Below, one piece after another: positions 34,039-45,960 of a stretch of 64,000 bases of DNA (the first letter of the stretch is position 1; each line of letters opens with the position of its first letter). Source of the stretch: Oscheius onirici (Eukaryota; Nematoda; Chromadorea; Rhabditida; Rhabditidae); contig OW051469.1 in the NCBI GenBank assembly GCA_932521025.1, positions 5,530,398-5,594,397 on the forward strand. Reading direction: 5' to 3'. The position numbers and the translations under genes are program-made. The notes beneath the pieces were generated by a model. It was not told the DNA's origin, did not search any database, and saw nothing but the letters and a program-made list of their open reading frames with translations.

Positions 34039-35496
34039 CTATGCAATCATTGCGCCCATGTGCGTGTCGATGGAACTGTTGATATTCTCAATGTTCTTCT
34101 GCGTCGTCTCCAAGTTGGCAATGAGGGTCTCGAGACGCTTCTGCAGACTGATCCACTGCTCTTTACCGAATCTGCGGTGCTGGTAGGAGCTGATGTGCAA
34201 CTCGCGAGTAATCTCGTTCATTTTTCCCTAAAATTATTTCAATTTTAACGAAATTTAGACAAACTTACAGTAATGGCTTTTGTTTGGAGAGCCTCGATGA
34301 TAAATTCCTCCAATTCCTCGTTGTTCGGCAGTTCCAACTTTTTCGCCAGCTCCTCCAGGGAAATCACCTAAATTTATTGAATTCAAGTGATAAAGGTTAA
34401 AAACATACGTTGTTACTTTCGGCGATGGTCATCAGAGTGAGAAGACGAATCTTCTTGAGCAGGACGGGCTCGTCGACTCGGAGCTTTTGCGAGATGAATT
34501 CCGGATGTTTAGCGACAAACTCCTTGTAATCCTGCAGGGTTCCGGAAATGAAAAGCTCCAAAGCTGTGTGCATCAACGGATCAGACTGATTTTTTAGATT
34601 ATAATCAACTTTTAAAGAAAAAGTACCTTCTGGAGGGCCTTGACAGCGCTGAGACGCTGTAGCTGATCGAAAGAAAACGATTTGGGGTCGACGACGGCCG
34701 TACGGACGCATTCGGTGGCATCGTCACGGGCCTTGATAGCATCCTCGTCGGTATAGGTTCCGAGCAGCATGAGCATAACTTTGGCGGCATGGTCTGCACG
34801 GGAATTGTTGAGAAGAGCGGCATGGATATGACGGAGAATGATGCGCTTGTCGTCGACGGAACTATTCCAGCGCTTAAAATGCTCTTCCAATGTCTGAATT
34901 GTACTTTATTTGAATGAATTGAAATAACAACCTCGACACGGCAGTCTACTTCTCCGATCAATTTTGAGGCTCCAGCGATCTCGATCAGCTGCCGGTAGAT
35001 GACTTCCTGGGTGTCTGGAAAATTGGAAAAGGCGTGGAAGAGGTTGGACAATATGCGAGCAGCGTTTCCGGCCTAAACTTCTTTTGTAAAAGAGAGAAAA
35101 GGGAAAAACTTACAATAGAATTCCATCCGGTACCCTTAAAAAACTCCGGAGTGATCGACTTGGAGAAGGTTTGGACAACTTCCGGGACATCGTTGCCGCC
35201 GATTGTGACGATGAGAGAACAGACTGAAGTGAGCACTTGATCGACTTCGGCAGCATTGGTGCACTTGCTCAGGAAGCGGAGATTAGAACTGACTTCGATC
35301 AGATTCTCCACAATGTCAGTTTTACCTGGAAATCCTTTTTTAACCATATGTTAACAAGAAATTTTAGTAAAAATGGATACGACTTACCATTAGGGTCCAA
35401 GCTGGCTCCGAGTCCGTTCAAATAGCCGCGAATTTCGGCCAACTGGGGCAGCTCGGAGGCATAAGCGAAAACAGGAAGGGTTTTGTGGTCAGCCAT
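34039..35496 (-). CDS. cif-1: eIF3 subunit M (PCI-domain protein)
   Basis: Translation initiation factor 3 subunit M, known in C. elegans as CIF-1 and reported to be shared with the COP9 signalosome. It starts [20 protein letters not shown]. The middle is helical repeats ([17 protein letters not shown]), then [20 protein letters not shown] and [20 protein letters not shown], matching human eIF3M (SYTEDNASQARVDA, DPNAFLFDHLLTL). The C-terminal PCI winged helix is [38 protein letters not shown]. Start: ATG directly after an acceptor (cttcatttgtag). Seven or so exons, full length. The gene upstream on the same strand ends 230 nt away. Confidence 0.93.
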
Positions 35497-35726
35497 CTAC
35501 AAATGAAGAAGTATTTAACGAGAAAAAACACGAAAAGAGGTAATAGCTGGAGCTACCCAGAATAATGATGGAGAAAACGAACGTATTGTAAATTTATACA
35601 AACCCTATCACAGAGATCAAATGAAAACGATGAAACCCGAAACAAAACTAACAAGAAGTTAGCGCCCAAAAACTGAATGACAAGGTTATTAGCACCAAAA
35701 AGTAATGCAAAACAACTAGATTCTAT

Positions 35727-37003
35727 TTACAATTCTACATTATCAAACTGGCTATTTTCAAAACCAAGTGCTTCGGTCTCTAAAGGGGAAAATGAAGAAT
35801 TTTTAGGACTTTTAATTCGACGAAGAATGTCATTTTCGAATTGGGGATTTTCGGTCCTCGTATGCCAAACATAGACTTTCGAGCAGAGTTTGGCTTTCGG
35901 CTCGAGATCTGATGCCTTGAGGCCGAGTCCTTGAAGAAATTGCGACTCTTGATATCCGCGGGGAACTTGGTACTTGAAACCGGCGTCGGAATTGCTCAAA
36001 ATGAAGCTGATATTCACGGCGAAGGCGGCCATATCGATTGGAAACGGTCGTTCTGGCTTCCAGATTGCATTGAACCCATTCACGATTCCTGAAGTGAGTC
36101 TATGCACCGGTTGCTAAAAGAAAGAAAAAACGATAGAAAACAATACCAACCATCGTGTGAGAGCACTGGAGCCTCGACGATCAATCCACCGACAATTCCA
36201 ACTGGCCAGATTCCAGCCTTCTCGATGCTTCGAATCTCTTGGAACAGGCGCAAATCGTAAGTGTTATCGTCATCGCCAAAGTATACTGCTCCCGCTTTGG
36301 ATGTTTTCAGCTGTGTTCTAAGTCTTTACTTGTGAATAAATTGAGAAATGACGAACCTCAACCAGTCCAAAGCCAGATTTCGTTGTTCCACACCTCTTGG
36401 AATTTGCCAATTCGGCTGATTGTACCTCAGCTTCATGTCGGTCCGTGTTTGAACATTTAGATGAGTATACGGGACTCGACTTCGTTGTAGGATTCGTTTG
36501 ATCGCTTCTGACGGCTTCTCGGCGTCTTCGATGACAATCCAATGTAGTTTGGGCACATGAGAGAGAGTATATGAGAGTCTCGTCATGTCAGCCTTCTGTC
36601 CAGGTCGAAAATGGGTTGGTGTGATGAAATAGATAGTATTTTCGGCATTTCTTCCAGGCGATAGCAAGCTTGTTTTATCTTTCATTCTAAAACATTTAGT
36701 TCAATTTTTAAAAATGACCTGAAACTTACAACACTTCCATCTGATCGAGTTTCTTCTGCATTCGGACCATATCTCTTTCCTTGGCGAACATATCCATTCG
36801 AATAACATCCCGCTTCCGTTCTAAACTCGCTACCTACAAGAAATAGTTCGAAAGGCAAGGTAAAAGCACACCTGTGCATCTAGTGTGAGTTTGTCTTCGT
36901 TGAACGACTCAACTCTTGAAAATGTGATGTAAACTTGGAGCAAGAAGAAGAAAAGCAGGGCAGCAAATGCTCTGAACCACCAGTGATCTGTCAAATTACT
37001 CAT
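35727..37003 (-). CDS. Beta-1,3-glucuronyltransferase (GT43, B3GAT/SQV-8-like)
   Basis: Golgi type II membrane enzyme that transfers glucuronic acid from UDP-GlcA onto galactose, as in the proteoglycan linker or HNK-1-type glycans. Short cytosolic N-terminus (MSNLTDHWW), membrane anchor (AFAALLFFFLLQVYITF), a coiled stem (ERKRDVIRMDMFAKERDMV), then the GT43 domain: TIYFITPTHFRPGQKADMTR, LHWIVIEDAEKPSEAI, RNLALDWLR, the metal-binding GDDDNTYD, GIWPVGIVGGLIVEAPVL and the closing VYVWHTRTENP. Residues expected for UDP and Mn binding are present. The end VWHTRTENP is closer to the B3GAT3/SQV-8 branch, but glct paralogues cannot be excluded. Start: the ATG that gives the anchor, preceded by acceptor cttgtttttcag. 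It may head an operon with eIF3M and YJU2B. Confidence 0.9.
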
Positions 37004-37379
37004 CAACTGGCTTTGGAGCTGAAAAACAAGCCGATGAACAAAGAAAAGGTATAAAACAAAGAAGAGCTGCGTTATGATGTTCGTACGACCACTTACATAA
37101 CGAGATAAGCTGTCACTATGGTCATACGTGTTTTCCAAACATTCAATCGCTCTTTGACAAAAAAATAAACAACGAAAAACAAAAAAACTAGCAACAAGTT
37201 TCCGAATTTGGGAAAGCTGGCGCAATAGGGAATTTTCAGAAGTGCGCGCAAATTACAATCGACGTTTTCGAAATCGTCTCGGGACCCGTGGCGCAAATTT
37301 GAATCCACAGCTCGCCGTGCCTTTGAAACGTTGAACAAATGGTTTTCGTGGCGGGACCATGGGGGGCCCGCGATCCGAA

Positions 37380-37722
37380 AAATTTGAATTTTTTTGCTTG
37401 AAAATTGGAAATTTCGGTGTATCGTTTTCTCGGTCACCCGTCAACAGTTTTTTTTTGTTCTTGGTCTCATTATGACGGCCGTATCGAGTTCTACCAGAAT
37501 GAGTTTTGGCACCAAAATGTGTACAACGAATCCAGCTGAAAAATAAAGAATACTGTATAGCGCAGCAATTTTGCATGCAATCAACCTGAAAAAACTCATT
37601 CTGGTAGAACTCAACACGGCCGTCAAAATGAAACCAAGAGCAGAAAAAATGTAGTCGGGGTGCCGAGAAAACGTTACACCGAAATTTTCCCATTATCAAG
37701 CCAAAAATTCAAAATTTGAATT
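37380..37722. repeat. Long imperfect inverted repeat, fold-back element
   Basis: The left arm (about 37380-37507) contains aaatttcggtgtatcgtttt, tctcggtcaccc and acggccgtatcgagttctac followed by cagaatgagttt. The right arm (about 37590-37722) holds the reverse complement of the same series (aaaactcattctggtagaac, tcaacacggccgt, gccgagaaaacg, accgaaatttt). The arms are about 130 bp and match along most of their length; the loop is about 80 bp. Weaker matching GGGACC-containing sequence extends outward to about 37260 and 37790. No ORF encodes a transposase. It looks like a MITE or fold-back element between two divergent gene clusters. Confidence 0.6.
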
Positions 37723-37891
37723 CCCGCTCTTGAAATTCCGTTGAGATTTTCAAATCGCTGCGGGACCCACAAATAGACCCAGTCCTTTAAAGTGCCGGCT
37801 TTGGCGAACTGTGAATCGTTTTTCTCAAGTTTTTTTATCGTTTCTTGATTTCACTCCCTTTTTTGACCAAAGTAAAAAATTTAGGGTAAAA

Positions 37892-39395
37892 ATGGATCGA
37901 AGATATAACGCCGAAGGCCAGTGGTTCGTCTCTCCCGTTTTGGATATTCGCGAGTATTTGGAAACAGCCTATGGGAAACAAAAGGAGGCTTACGGTATTT
38001 CCCAGTTTTTCCTTCTATTCACGAATTTGAGATATTTTCAAGCGACCTCTCGATTTCTATCCCAAGGAGGAGAATGCACATCACGCCCAAATGCAAGAGG
38101 ACTTCGCTGCACTGGTTGGATGCAGTGCTTCCACGTCCAAACACTTGTTTGAGGATGCTTTAAAGTAGGTTTTTCCCCTTTTGCTAAAGAATAAACAAAG
38201 ATTGGAGAATTTCGTTGAAAAAGGCCTACCAAAAAGAAAATGGGAAGACGACATGGAAGAGGACGCAATCGATCCAGCAAATCAACTATTGACCCTTCAG
38301 TAACTCGTTTTTCTTATTTTAAACTTATATTTTTTTAGAAGAGTAACCGAACGAATCGAAGACCAGACGACGTATCAGAGAAAGAATGATTTTAGCAAAA
38401 AGTGCAAATATTACCGGTTCGCCCAATATGATTACAAGGTATTAGTTTTTTTTTCTCATTTGTACTTTTTCTCAGCTGAATCGGCCCTTCATGGAATGGA
38501 ATGATCCATGTGCCAAGGACGTGATTTTGATGGTCACCGTGATGGCTCCTCACAATAAGATGCTCTCCGCCGAAGAACTGAACAACGGGTTTCTCATTAC
38601 CCCACAGACGAAATTTCTCATCCGCGGAGATATGGAACTGGAAACGCTGAAGAAACGAATAGTAATTTTTCTTATTTTTTCTAATTTAAAGCCAAATATA
38701 GGCCTGTGTGAGCGATATGGTGGTGGAACTGGAAGAGGGCCGAGAGTACGAACCGCCGAACATGGAAGCGACACATGCCGTCCGTTTTCCTTCGGCTTTC
38801 ATGTTCATTCACGATACTTTTTACGTCGATTTGTCTCTGCCTAATCAGACGGACATTACAGAGTAGGCCTTTTTTATTCATTTTATTCACAGCTTCAGAC
38901 CTATTCGAGAATTCATGGCCAAAAAAAGCATTTTTGACCCAGTCAATGCTGTCGCCATGGCCGGAGTCAAAATCGTCGATTTGAAGCTGAGGTAGTCTTT
39001 TTTTTAATTTGTAAGCAAAAAGAGTTTAGGCTTGGCCAGCCGTACCTGTACCTTCATTCCGGAACATGTGAACATCTTCTCGTCTTCCACGATCTGTCGC
39101 TCTTGACGAAAAGCGACGAGCAAGACATTACCAAATATCCCCTTCTGGCCTATGAAAGAATCGGCGACCAGAGATGTGCCGCCTGCAAGACCAACTTTGC
39201 TACGTTTGTTTTATTTGTTTTCATTTAAGAAAAGTATTCAGATTCCAAGTTCAAGACTGCGAGCGTCTTCCTCAGCCAGTGATGCTCTTCTGCGAGGGCT
39301 GTTTCAAAGATTTCCACTTTTTCCATGGAAAGAAGCTCGGAACCTTCAAAGCCTTCCCCTTCTATCAAATGAATCGATTGGGATCTTTCGAATAG
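37892..39395 (+). CDS. SNAPC3: snRNA-activating protein complex subunit 3 (SNAPC3/SNAP50)
   Basis: Subunit of SNAPc, which binds the proximal sequence element of snRNA promoters and in nematodes is also needed for spliced-leader and piRNA transcription. The N-terminal part is acidic (KRKWEDDMEEDAIDPANQ). The core has DPCAKDVILMVTVMAPHNK, FLIRGDMELETLKKRI, SAFMFIHDTFYVDL and GQPYLYLHSGTCEHLLVFHD. It closes with the SNAP50 zinc finger: GDQRCAACKTNFATF, LFCEGCFKDFHFF, KLGTFKAFPFYQMN, close to the human KLGEFLAYPY ending. About eight exons. The first intron (37995-38031) uses a tttgag acceptor, the only one giving AYDIFKRPLDFYP. Start: nine bases after an aaatttag acceptor. GTF3C5 follows 113 nt after the stop. 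Confidence 0.83.
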
Positions 39396-39508
39396 CTTTA
39401 ATATTGCCATTTTTATAAATCATTTATCTTGTTGTTCTTCCTGTTGAAATTTTAGTACAATCTTTATTCCTACCTGACAACATTTATTGTAATGCTATCC
39501 AGTTCCAG

Positions 39509-41045
39509 ATGTTCCGGGACGAGTTTGCCCCGAAAAAAGATCTCATTCTTATTCAATATCCGGGAATTATTCAAGATACGAACAAGGCGTTAAAAACACT
39601 GGGAGGACTACAAACAATCGGTCAAAACCACTTCAGTAACAAAATGCTGGAATTGCGTCATACTCCGAACAATCCGTATACCAGCTGTCTAACTGCAGAG
39701 AAGAAGATCGATGCTAATGTTAGCTGTACCTTATTTTCGTCTAGAAATAAAGTTTCAGGTGACTTCCGGAACTGTTCGTCTCGTCATAAAAATCCGAAGG
39801 AAGAAGAAGGACAAGTCGATAGCTCAAGCCGAATGTCTTGGCCTGGTAGGTACTTTTTCTCAGCTTTATTAAACGAAAATTCAGGTGAATTATATTTATT
39901 CGTTCGATTCGATGTGTGACTTCCAATACGTGCCTTTGAAACGAAGTGTCAACGATGGTAGCTATTCCGACCTCCTTCCCACTCTGATTCCGACTACTAT
40001 TCCCGCAGCCACATCTTGGTGGGAAAATGATGAAGATCAGACCCTGGCCACTCCTCTTTTCCTTCCTCCGTTCCAATTCAGTCGCTACAACACACCTTCG
40101 ACGAAGATTCTCTGCAGAGAGACGGATTTCAGTGTTGAAAAGACGAAGAGGAAAACGGGTCATGGACAGAGTAAGATCTATTTTCTTGTCTTGAAACATG
40201 AAATTTAGATCTGAGAACTGAGCGAAAAGCCCTTTCTATTACGGTCAATTCGCTGGAAGCATTCCCAGAGGCGCCTTCTCAAGAAGCTGTCGAAGATTCT
40301 AACAACAGGTTTTTTCCTCTCTTTACTTTATAAATCTCCTTTTAGGTGCAAGAACGCCGAACCTCATCGTCTGTTATCTGAACTTTTCTCCGAAAGGCCG
40401 ATGTGGACACGCATTGCCATCTCCTTCAGAACTCAGCTAGACGAGCCCTTGATCAAGTGCGATTTCAAGTTTTCCTCAATATTATTATAAAAAATAGGAA
40501 TCTGCTCCAAAAATTTGCCTTCTACATCTTGTCCGGACCGTGGGGACGCCTCTGGTGCCGATTCGGATACGATCCCCGTCTGGATCCCGATGCTAAACAA
40601 TACCAGACCCTGATGGTCACTTTCCGTCAACACACAAAGATTCCCGAAAGACAGCGATTGAAGGTTTCGATGGATCGAGCTGGAAATACTCGTCCTGACA
40701 GCAAGATACCTATCAGTTACATTTATACTCCAGATTAGTCTTTTTTAACTCTTTTCTATAAAACATGTTCAGGGATGCTACCAAAAGTTCGTCAAATGTG
40801 GTACTCGGTCTGTGATGTCCAGCTGCCACTGGCTGCTGAAATTCTGAGCCGAGACTATAGTCAAGCGACCGATGTACCCAAAAATGGATGGATTCCCAAC
40901 GTTAGTCTCGCACTTTGCCTAATTTAACAAATACTTTCAGGAAGTTCTCGAAGATCTCCGCATTCTGATCAAGCAGGATGTCAAACGTACAACCGATGAA
41001 ATGGAAGTCGATGACCAGGAAATTGACATCAACGACGACTTCTGA
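39509..41045 (+). CDS. GTF3C5: TFIIIC subunit 5 (GTF3C5, tau95-like)
   Basis: Subunit of the RNA polymerase III factor TFIIIC, which recognises the A and B boxes of tRNA genes. The triple-barrel domain starts LILIQYPGIIQDTNKALKTL, GGLQTIGQNHFSNKMLELRH, NNPYTSCLTAEKKI, as in tau95 proteins, followed by basic VRLVIKIRRKKKD. Then FQYVPLKRSVNDGSYSDLLP, LFLPPFQFSRYNTPSTKIL, LFSERPMWTRIAI, FYILSGPWGRLWCRFGYDPR and RLDPDAKQYQTLMVTFRQ (the conserved DNA-binding region). It ends with an acidic tail (EMEVDDQEIDINDDF). Start: ATG immediately after acceptor-like tatccagttccag, as expected for a downstream operon gene trans-spliced to a leader. Confidence 0.87.
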
Positions 41046-41133
41046 CCGCACTTAAATCATTTTCTTAACTCTTTATTCAGGTATAAATCTCATTGTCATT
41101 TAGAGTACCTCGTAGCATATATTTGGTATTTAT

Positions 41134-44100
41134 TCAGTCAGTCTCATAGCCCAGAATCGGAGAAAGCCATCTCTCGACCTCTTCGATGGATTGACCTTTT
41201 CTGGTTGCGTAGTCGGTTACCTGAACTGGAATTAGTTGAATCAGGAACAACCAATCACCTGGTCCTTGTCGAGCTTTCCGACGGAAAAGTACTGACTGGC
41301 AGTATTGGCGAAAACAAGGGCTGAGACGGAAGCAGCAGGAAGCATAGCCAAATGGTCGGTCAGTTCCATTCCAGCCTCGGTCGGTTTTATCAGATTCCAA
41401 AGAGTTCTCTTCTCCGTATGATCTGGTTGAGTTGGATATCCTGGCGCCGGACGAATTCCGTCGTATTTGATGGCCAGAAGATCTTCCGTTTTGAGGTATT
41501 CGTTGGTCGAATAGCCCCAGAAGTGGATACGGATCTCTCGATGCAGATACTCGGCAAAAGCTTCGGCCAATCGGTCAGCCAGAGCCTTGACCATAATACT
41601 GGCATAGTCGTCGTTGTCCTTTTCCAGTTGTTGACAGTACTTTTCGGCTCCAAGACCAGCTGTACAGGCAAACATTCCGAGGTAGTCGGTTGGACGGCCT
41701 GAAGAGATCTTTGAAAAAAAATGCAGACATTTTGGGACAAGTGGTATACTGTTAGACCAGCCGACTTCGTCGTCTGACGACGTCGTAACCCATTTCACAT
41801 CCCTACAACAGTAATAGAACTTTCCAAGTTCAAAACTTAATTGTTGCCTAAATTCTCGACAGGACATAACTTGTTACCCGCGGCTTCAGAGTGCCAAACA
41901 GTAGGGGGACTTGAAAACAGTGAAAAGGGGATTATTTCGAAAAACGGACGTGGTAGCCGGATTCCTCACAAAATTTCGATAAAACAACTGCCCTCTGATT
42001 CGCATTTTGACAGTGCAAAGGGGTTGAAAAGTTCAAATTACACTTCGGGTACCCTTAGCGTTTTAATAAGAGAGGATTGACTGAACTGGACTACACACTA
42101 AAGTGATACGAGCGCCTGAAATAGTAGTGAGAGTACGAAAAACAAACAGATGATTTACCGTTTTCCAGTGGCTTGATGAAGTCTCCGATGGACAAATGAG
42201 GCTGATCGTGTTCCCTGCCGGACTGCTGTCGCAGTCCGTAGAATGTGGCCGTCTTCTTTCCCTCCTCGAAGATTTCAATGTCCTCTCCAGATGAACCGGC
42301 CTCATAGAAACCAAGAACCGCATTGGCGGTCAAAATCTTCTCTTCGATGATCTTCTTCAACCACGTTTGGGCATCGTCAAAGACCTTCTTTGCCTCTGCT
42401 CCGACTTGTTCGTCCTTGAAAATGCGCGGATAGGCTCGGTTCGGGTACTTTCCTCTCAGCTGCCAGACATCGAAAAATGGCTTCCAGTCAATGTAGGGAA
42501 CGAGCTCTTCCAGATTGAACTCCTTGATCTCATGACGACCGAGGAAAGAGGGTTTCACTAGAATTTTCTGTATTTGGTAAATTGTCTCGACTCACCAGGA
42601 TGGAACTTGATCCAATCAATCTGCAGCTTCTTGTTCTTAGCCGTCTCGATGGCTGTGAAACGGCGATCCTTTAGGGATTCGTAGTGTTCTTGTCTGACCT
42701 TAAAAGTAAAGTACTAAAGGCAAAGACCGAACAACCTCTTCGTATTCCTCGTTCAGATCCTGAATGAAGGCATCTCGAGTAGTCTTGTCGGTCAAAGAAG
42801 AGCACTAAACAACGATTGAAGTCATCTTCCAAGTATATAGCCTTACCACGACGACGGATTTACTGGCATCGAGACAATGAACAACGGGATAAGAGTATCT
42901 GGGAGTGATCTTGACAGCAGTGTGTGTTTTGGAGGTGGTGGCTCCTCCGATCAGAAGAGGAATAGAAAATCCGTGTCTCTGCATCTCCTTGGCCACATGA
43001 ACCATCTCGTCAAGAGACGGAGTGATCAAGCCGGAACAACCAATGAAGTCTGCCTTGTTCTCGATAGCCGCCTTTATTATCGTCTCACAGGGTGTCATTA
43101 CTCCGAGATCAATCACCTGTACTGGTCTTGTTAGAAAGGGGATGACTCTATTTACCTTGAAGTTGTTGCAGCCGAGTACGACAGCCACGATGTTCTTGCC
43201 AATATCATGGACATCTCCCTTGACTGTAGCAAGGACGACGGTTCCCTGGTAAGGACTCTCGTCTCCGGTTACACCCATTTTCGCGATATTTTCTTCACGC
43301 TCCTTGTCCATGAATGGGATCAGATGAGCGACAGCCTTCTTCATCACACGAGCTGATTTGATAACCTATAAATTGGTAAGGCGAACAAAGTTTGGATACC
43401 TGAGGAAGGAACATCTTTCCAGATCCGAAGAGCTCTCCAACAACGGACATTCCGTCCATCAGAGGTCGTTCGATGACATTCAGGGGTCGAGGATACTTGT
43501 CAGTCATCTGACGACACTCTTCCGTATCCTCAACGACGTAGGTGTCCATTCCCTATAAATTTTCAAGTATAAACACAACAAGATAAGTATACCTTAACCA
43601 ATGCGTATTTGAGTCTTTCTTCAGCAGAGAAACTTCTCCATTCTTCCTGTTTTGTCTCTTTAGCGTCACCTTTACTCAGACTCTGTGCCATCAGAAGCAT
43701 CTTCTCCGTAGCTTCTGAGTCACGATTGAAGAGGAGTGCCTCGCAGAGATGAAGGAGATCTTTGGGGATATCTTCGTAGACGGGAAGAGCTCCCGCATTC
43801 ACTATTCCCATGTCCAGACCGGCATTGATGGCGTGGTAGAGGAAGACGGAATGGAGAGCCTCGCGAATGATTTCCATTCCACGGAAAGAGAAGGAAATGT
43901 TGGAGACACCTCCGGATACATGGGCTCCGGGCAAATTCTCTCTAATCATTCGAGTAGCTTCGATGAAGTAGATTCCGTAGTTGGAATGTTCTTCCATTCC
44001 CGTACCGATCGTCAAGATGTTCGGGTCGAAGATGATGTCGTAGGGGTCGAAGCCGACTTCTTCCGTAAGGATTCTGAATAGATTACTATGGTGAACTACC

Positions 44101-45960
44101 GGATTTGGTTACCTGTAACTACGCTCACAGATTTCGTACTTTCTGTCAGTTTCAGCTGCCTGACCTTCTTCGTCGAAGGCCATAACGACCACGGCGGCTC
44201 CGTACCTTTTGATCAGACGAGCCTGAAGATTTTCATTTGAGTGTTTAGTCTTACTCATTGTCTTTCTCCCTAGACTCTTTTCTTACCTTGTTCTTGAAGG
44301 CTTCTTCTCCTTCTTTAAGCGAAATAGAGTTGACGATACATTTTCCCTGACAAGACTCCAATCCGGCAATGATGACGTTGAAGTCGGAAGAGTCAATACA
44401 GAGAGGGACCTTAGCCACATCTGGCTCCGATCCGATCAGTCTCAAAAACTTTCCCATCGCATAAGGACCATCCAGAAGACCCTCGTCCATGTTGATATCT
44501 AGAACCTGAGCTCCGTTCTCGACCTGGTTGCGAGCCACGTCGATTGCCACCTGAAATTCTGGATAACTTGTTAACGAGGTCTCTTACATCATATTTCTCA
44601 TTCTTGACAAGGTTGCAGAATCGTCTGGATCCAGCCACATTACATCGTTCTCCGATGTTGACAAAGTTCGTTTCAGGACCAACAATCATCGGTTCGAGTC
44701 CAGCCAGAAGCATCTTTCCGGCATGAGGATCGACTGGAGGAATACGAGGTTTGATTCCCTTGATTGTAATACTTTAGAGGAGACCTAAATAATACCTTCA
44801 GAGCCTTGGCCATGGCCGCAATGTGGTCTGGTGTTGTTCCACAACAACCTCCGACAATATTGACCAGATTGTCTTGGGCAAAGACACGAAGGGCTTCAGC
44901 CATCTGTTCCGCCGTCTCATCATATCCTCCCAAAGCGTTGGGCAGACCGGCGTTCGGATAGCAGATGATCAGTCGGTCGGAGAATCGGGACATGGCTTCG
45001 ATGAACGGACGCATGTCTTTTGCTCCGAGAGCACAATTCAATCCAACAGCCATTGGATCTCCTTGACGTGTAGCGACGAGGAAAGCTTCTCCAGTCTGTC
45101 CAGAAAGAGTTCTTCCGGATAGATCAACGATTGTTCCGGATAGGAAGACAGGCACCTCCTCCAGCTCTAAGGGATGATTCAACGAATTTATAAGAAGAAA
45201 TATAAAACTATTGTTATTGAGCTAGTTCTAGCTAGCTTCTGTATAAAAAGGTTAGCAAACGCCACCTTCATCTTCGAAAAGACTCCTAATAGCGAAGAGG
45301 GCAGCTTTGGCGTTGGCTGAATCGAAGACGGTTTCGACCAAAAGAAGGTCTACTCCTCCTTGTAGAAGAGATCTAGCCTGATCTCCGTAAGCTTTCACGA
45401 GCTCTTGGAAGGCTGAAACCATACTTTATACTATGTCTTAAGATCTTTACTCACTGACGTTACGGTAGTCGGGTTTTTCAACAGAAGGAGAGATAGAAAG
45501 AGTTTTGTTGGTAGGACCGATGGCTCCACAGACAAAACAACGACGCCCAGTCTCTTTCAGAACATCGTCACATGCCCTTTTAGCTACTTGAGCCGACTGA
45601 TAGTTAATCTCGTGGACCAGATGTTCTGCATCGTAGTCAGCCTGAGCGATTGTGGTTCCGGAGAAGGTGTTGGTCTCGATGAAGTCAGCCCCAGCGTCCA
45701 GGTACAATTTGTGGATTTTATAGATGATATCCGGTCTGGTTATAGACAACAGGTCGTTGTTTCCTTTCAGCGGTTTGCCGTGGTCTTTCAAGAGCTAAAG
45801 CTGATTAATTGTTCGAAACAAACTGAAAAGAAACCTCTCCTCTAAAGTCCTCTTCTTCTAAATATTCTCTTTGGATCATGGTTCCCATGGCTCCGTCAAT
45901 CATCATGATCCGTTCCTTGGCCAAGGCAGCAATCTCTTCAAAGACCTTGCTTCGAACCAT
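41134..45960 (-). CDS. metr-1: Cobalamin-dependent methionine synthase
   Basis: Transfers the methyl group of 5-methyltetrahydrofolate to homocysteine through cobalamin, making methionine and tetrahydrofolate in the cytosol. All four modules are present in order: homocysteine domain ([40 protein letters not shown], zinc site [13 protein letters not shown]); folate domain ([46 protein letters not shown]); cobalamin domain ([20 protein letters not shown], the DxHxxG site, [15 protein letters not shown]); and SAM-dependent activation domain ([20 protein letters not shown]), ending [15 protein letters not shown], matching the human ending. Start ATG 45960 ([20 protein letters not shown]), six bases after acceptor tcatttgcag. 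About 17 exons. One intron (about 41703-42154) is unusually long. The stop overlaps its own poly(A) signal (TGAATAAA). Confidence 0.96.

Noticed and set aside
37093..37699. Overlapping minus-strand ORFs near the inverted repeat
   Set aside because: They run through the repeat arms and have no protein-like composition.
41241..41867. 208-codon minus-strand ORF
   Set aside because: Its first third is intron sequence; the family match shows the exon begins near 41702 and continues the methionine synthase activation domain.
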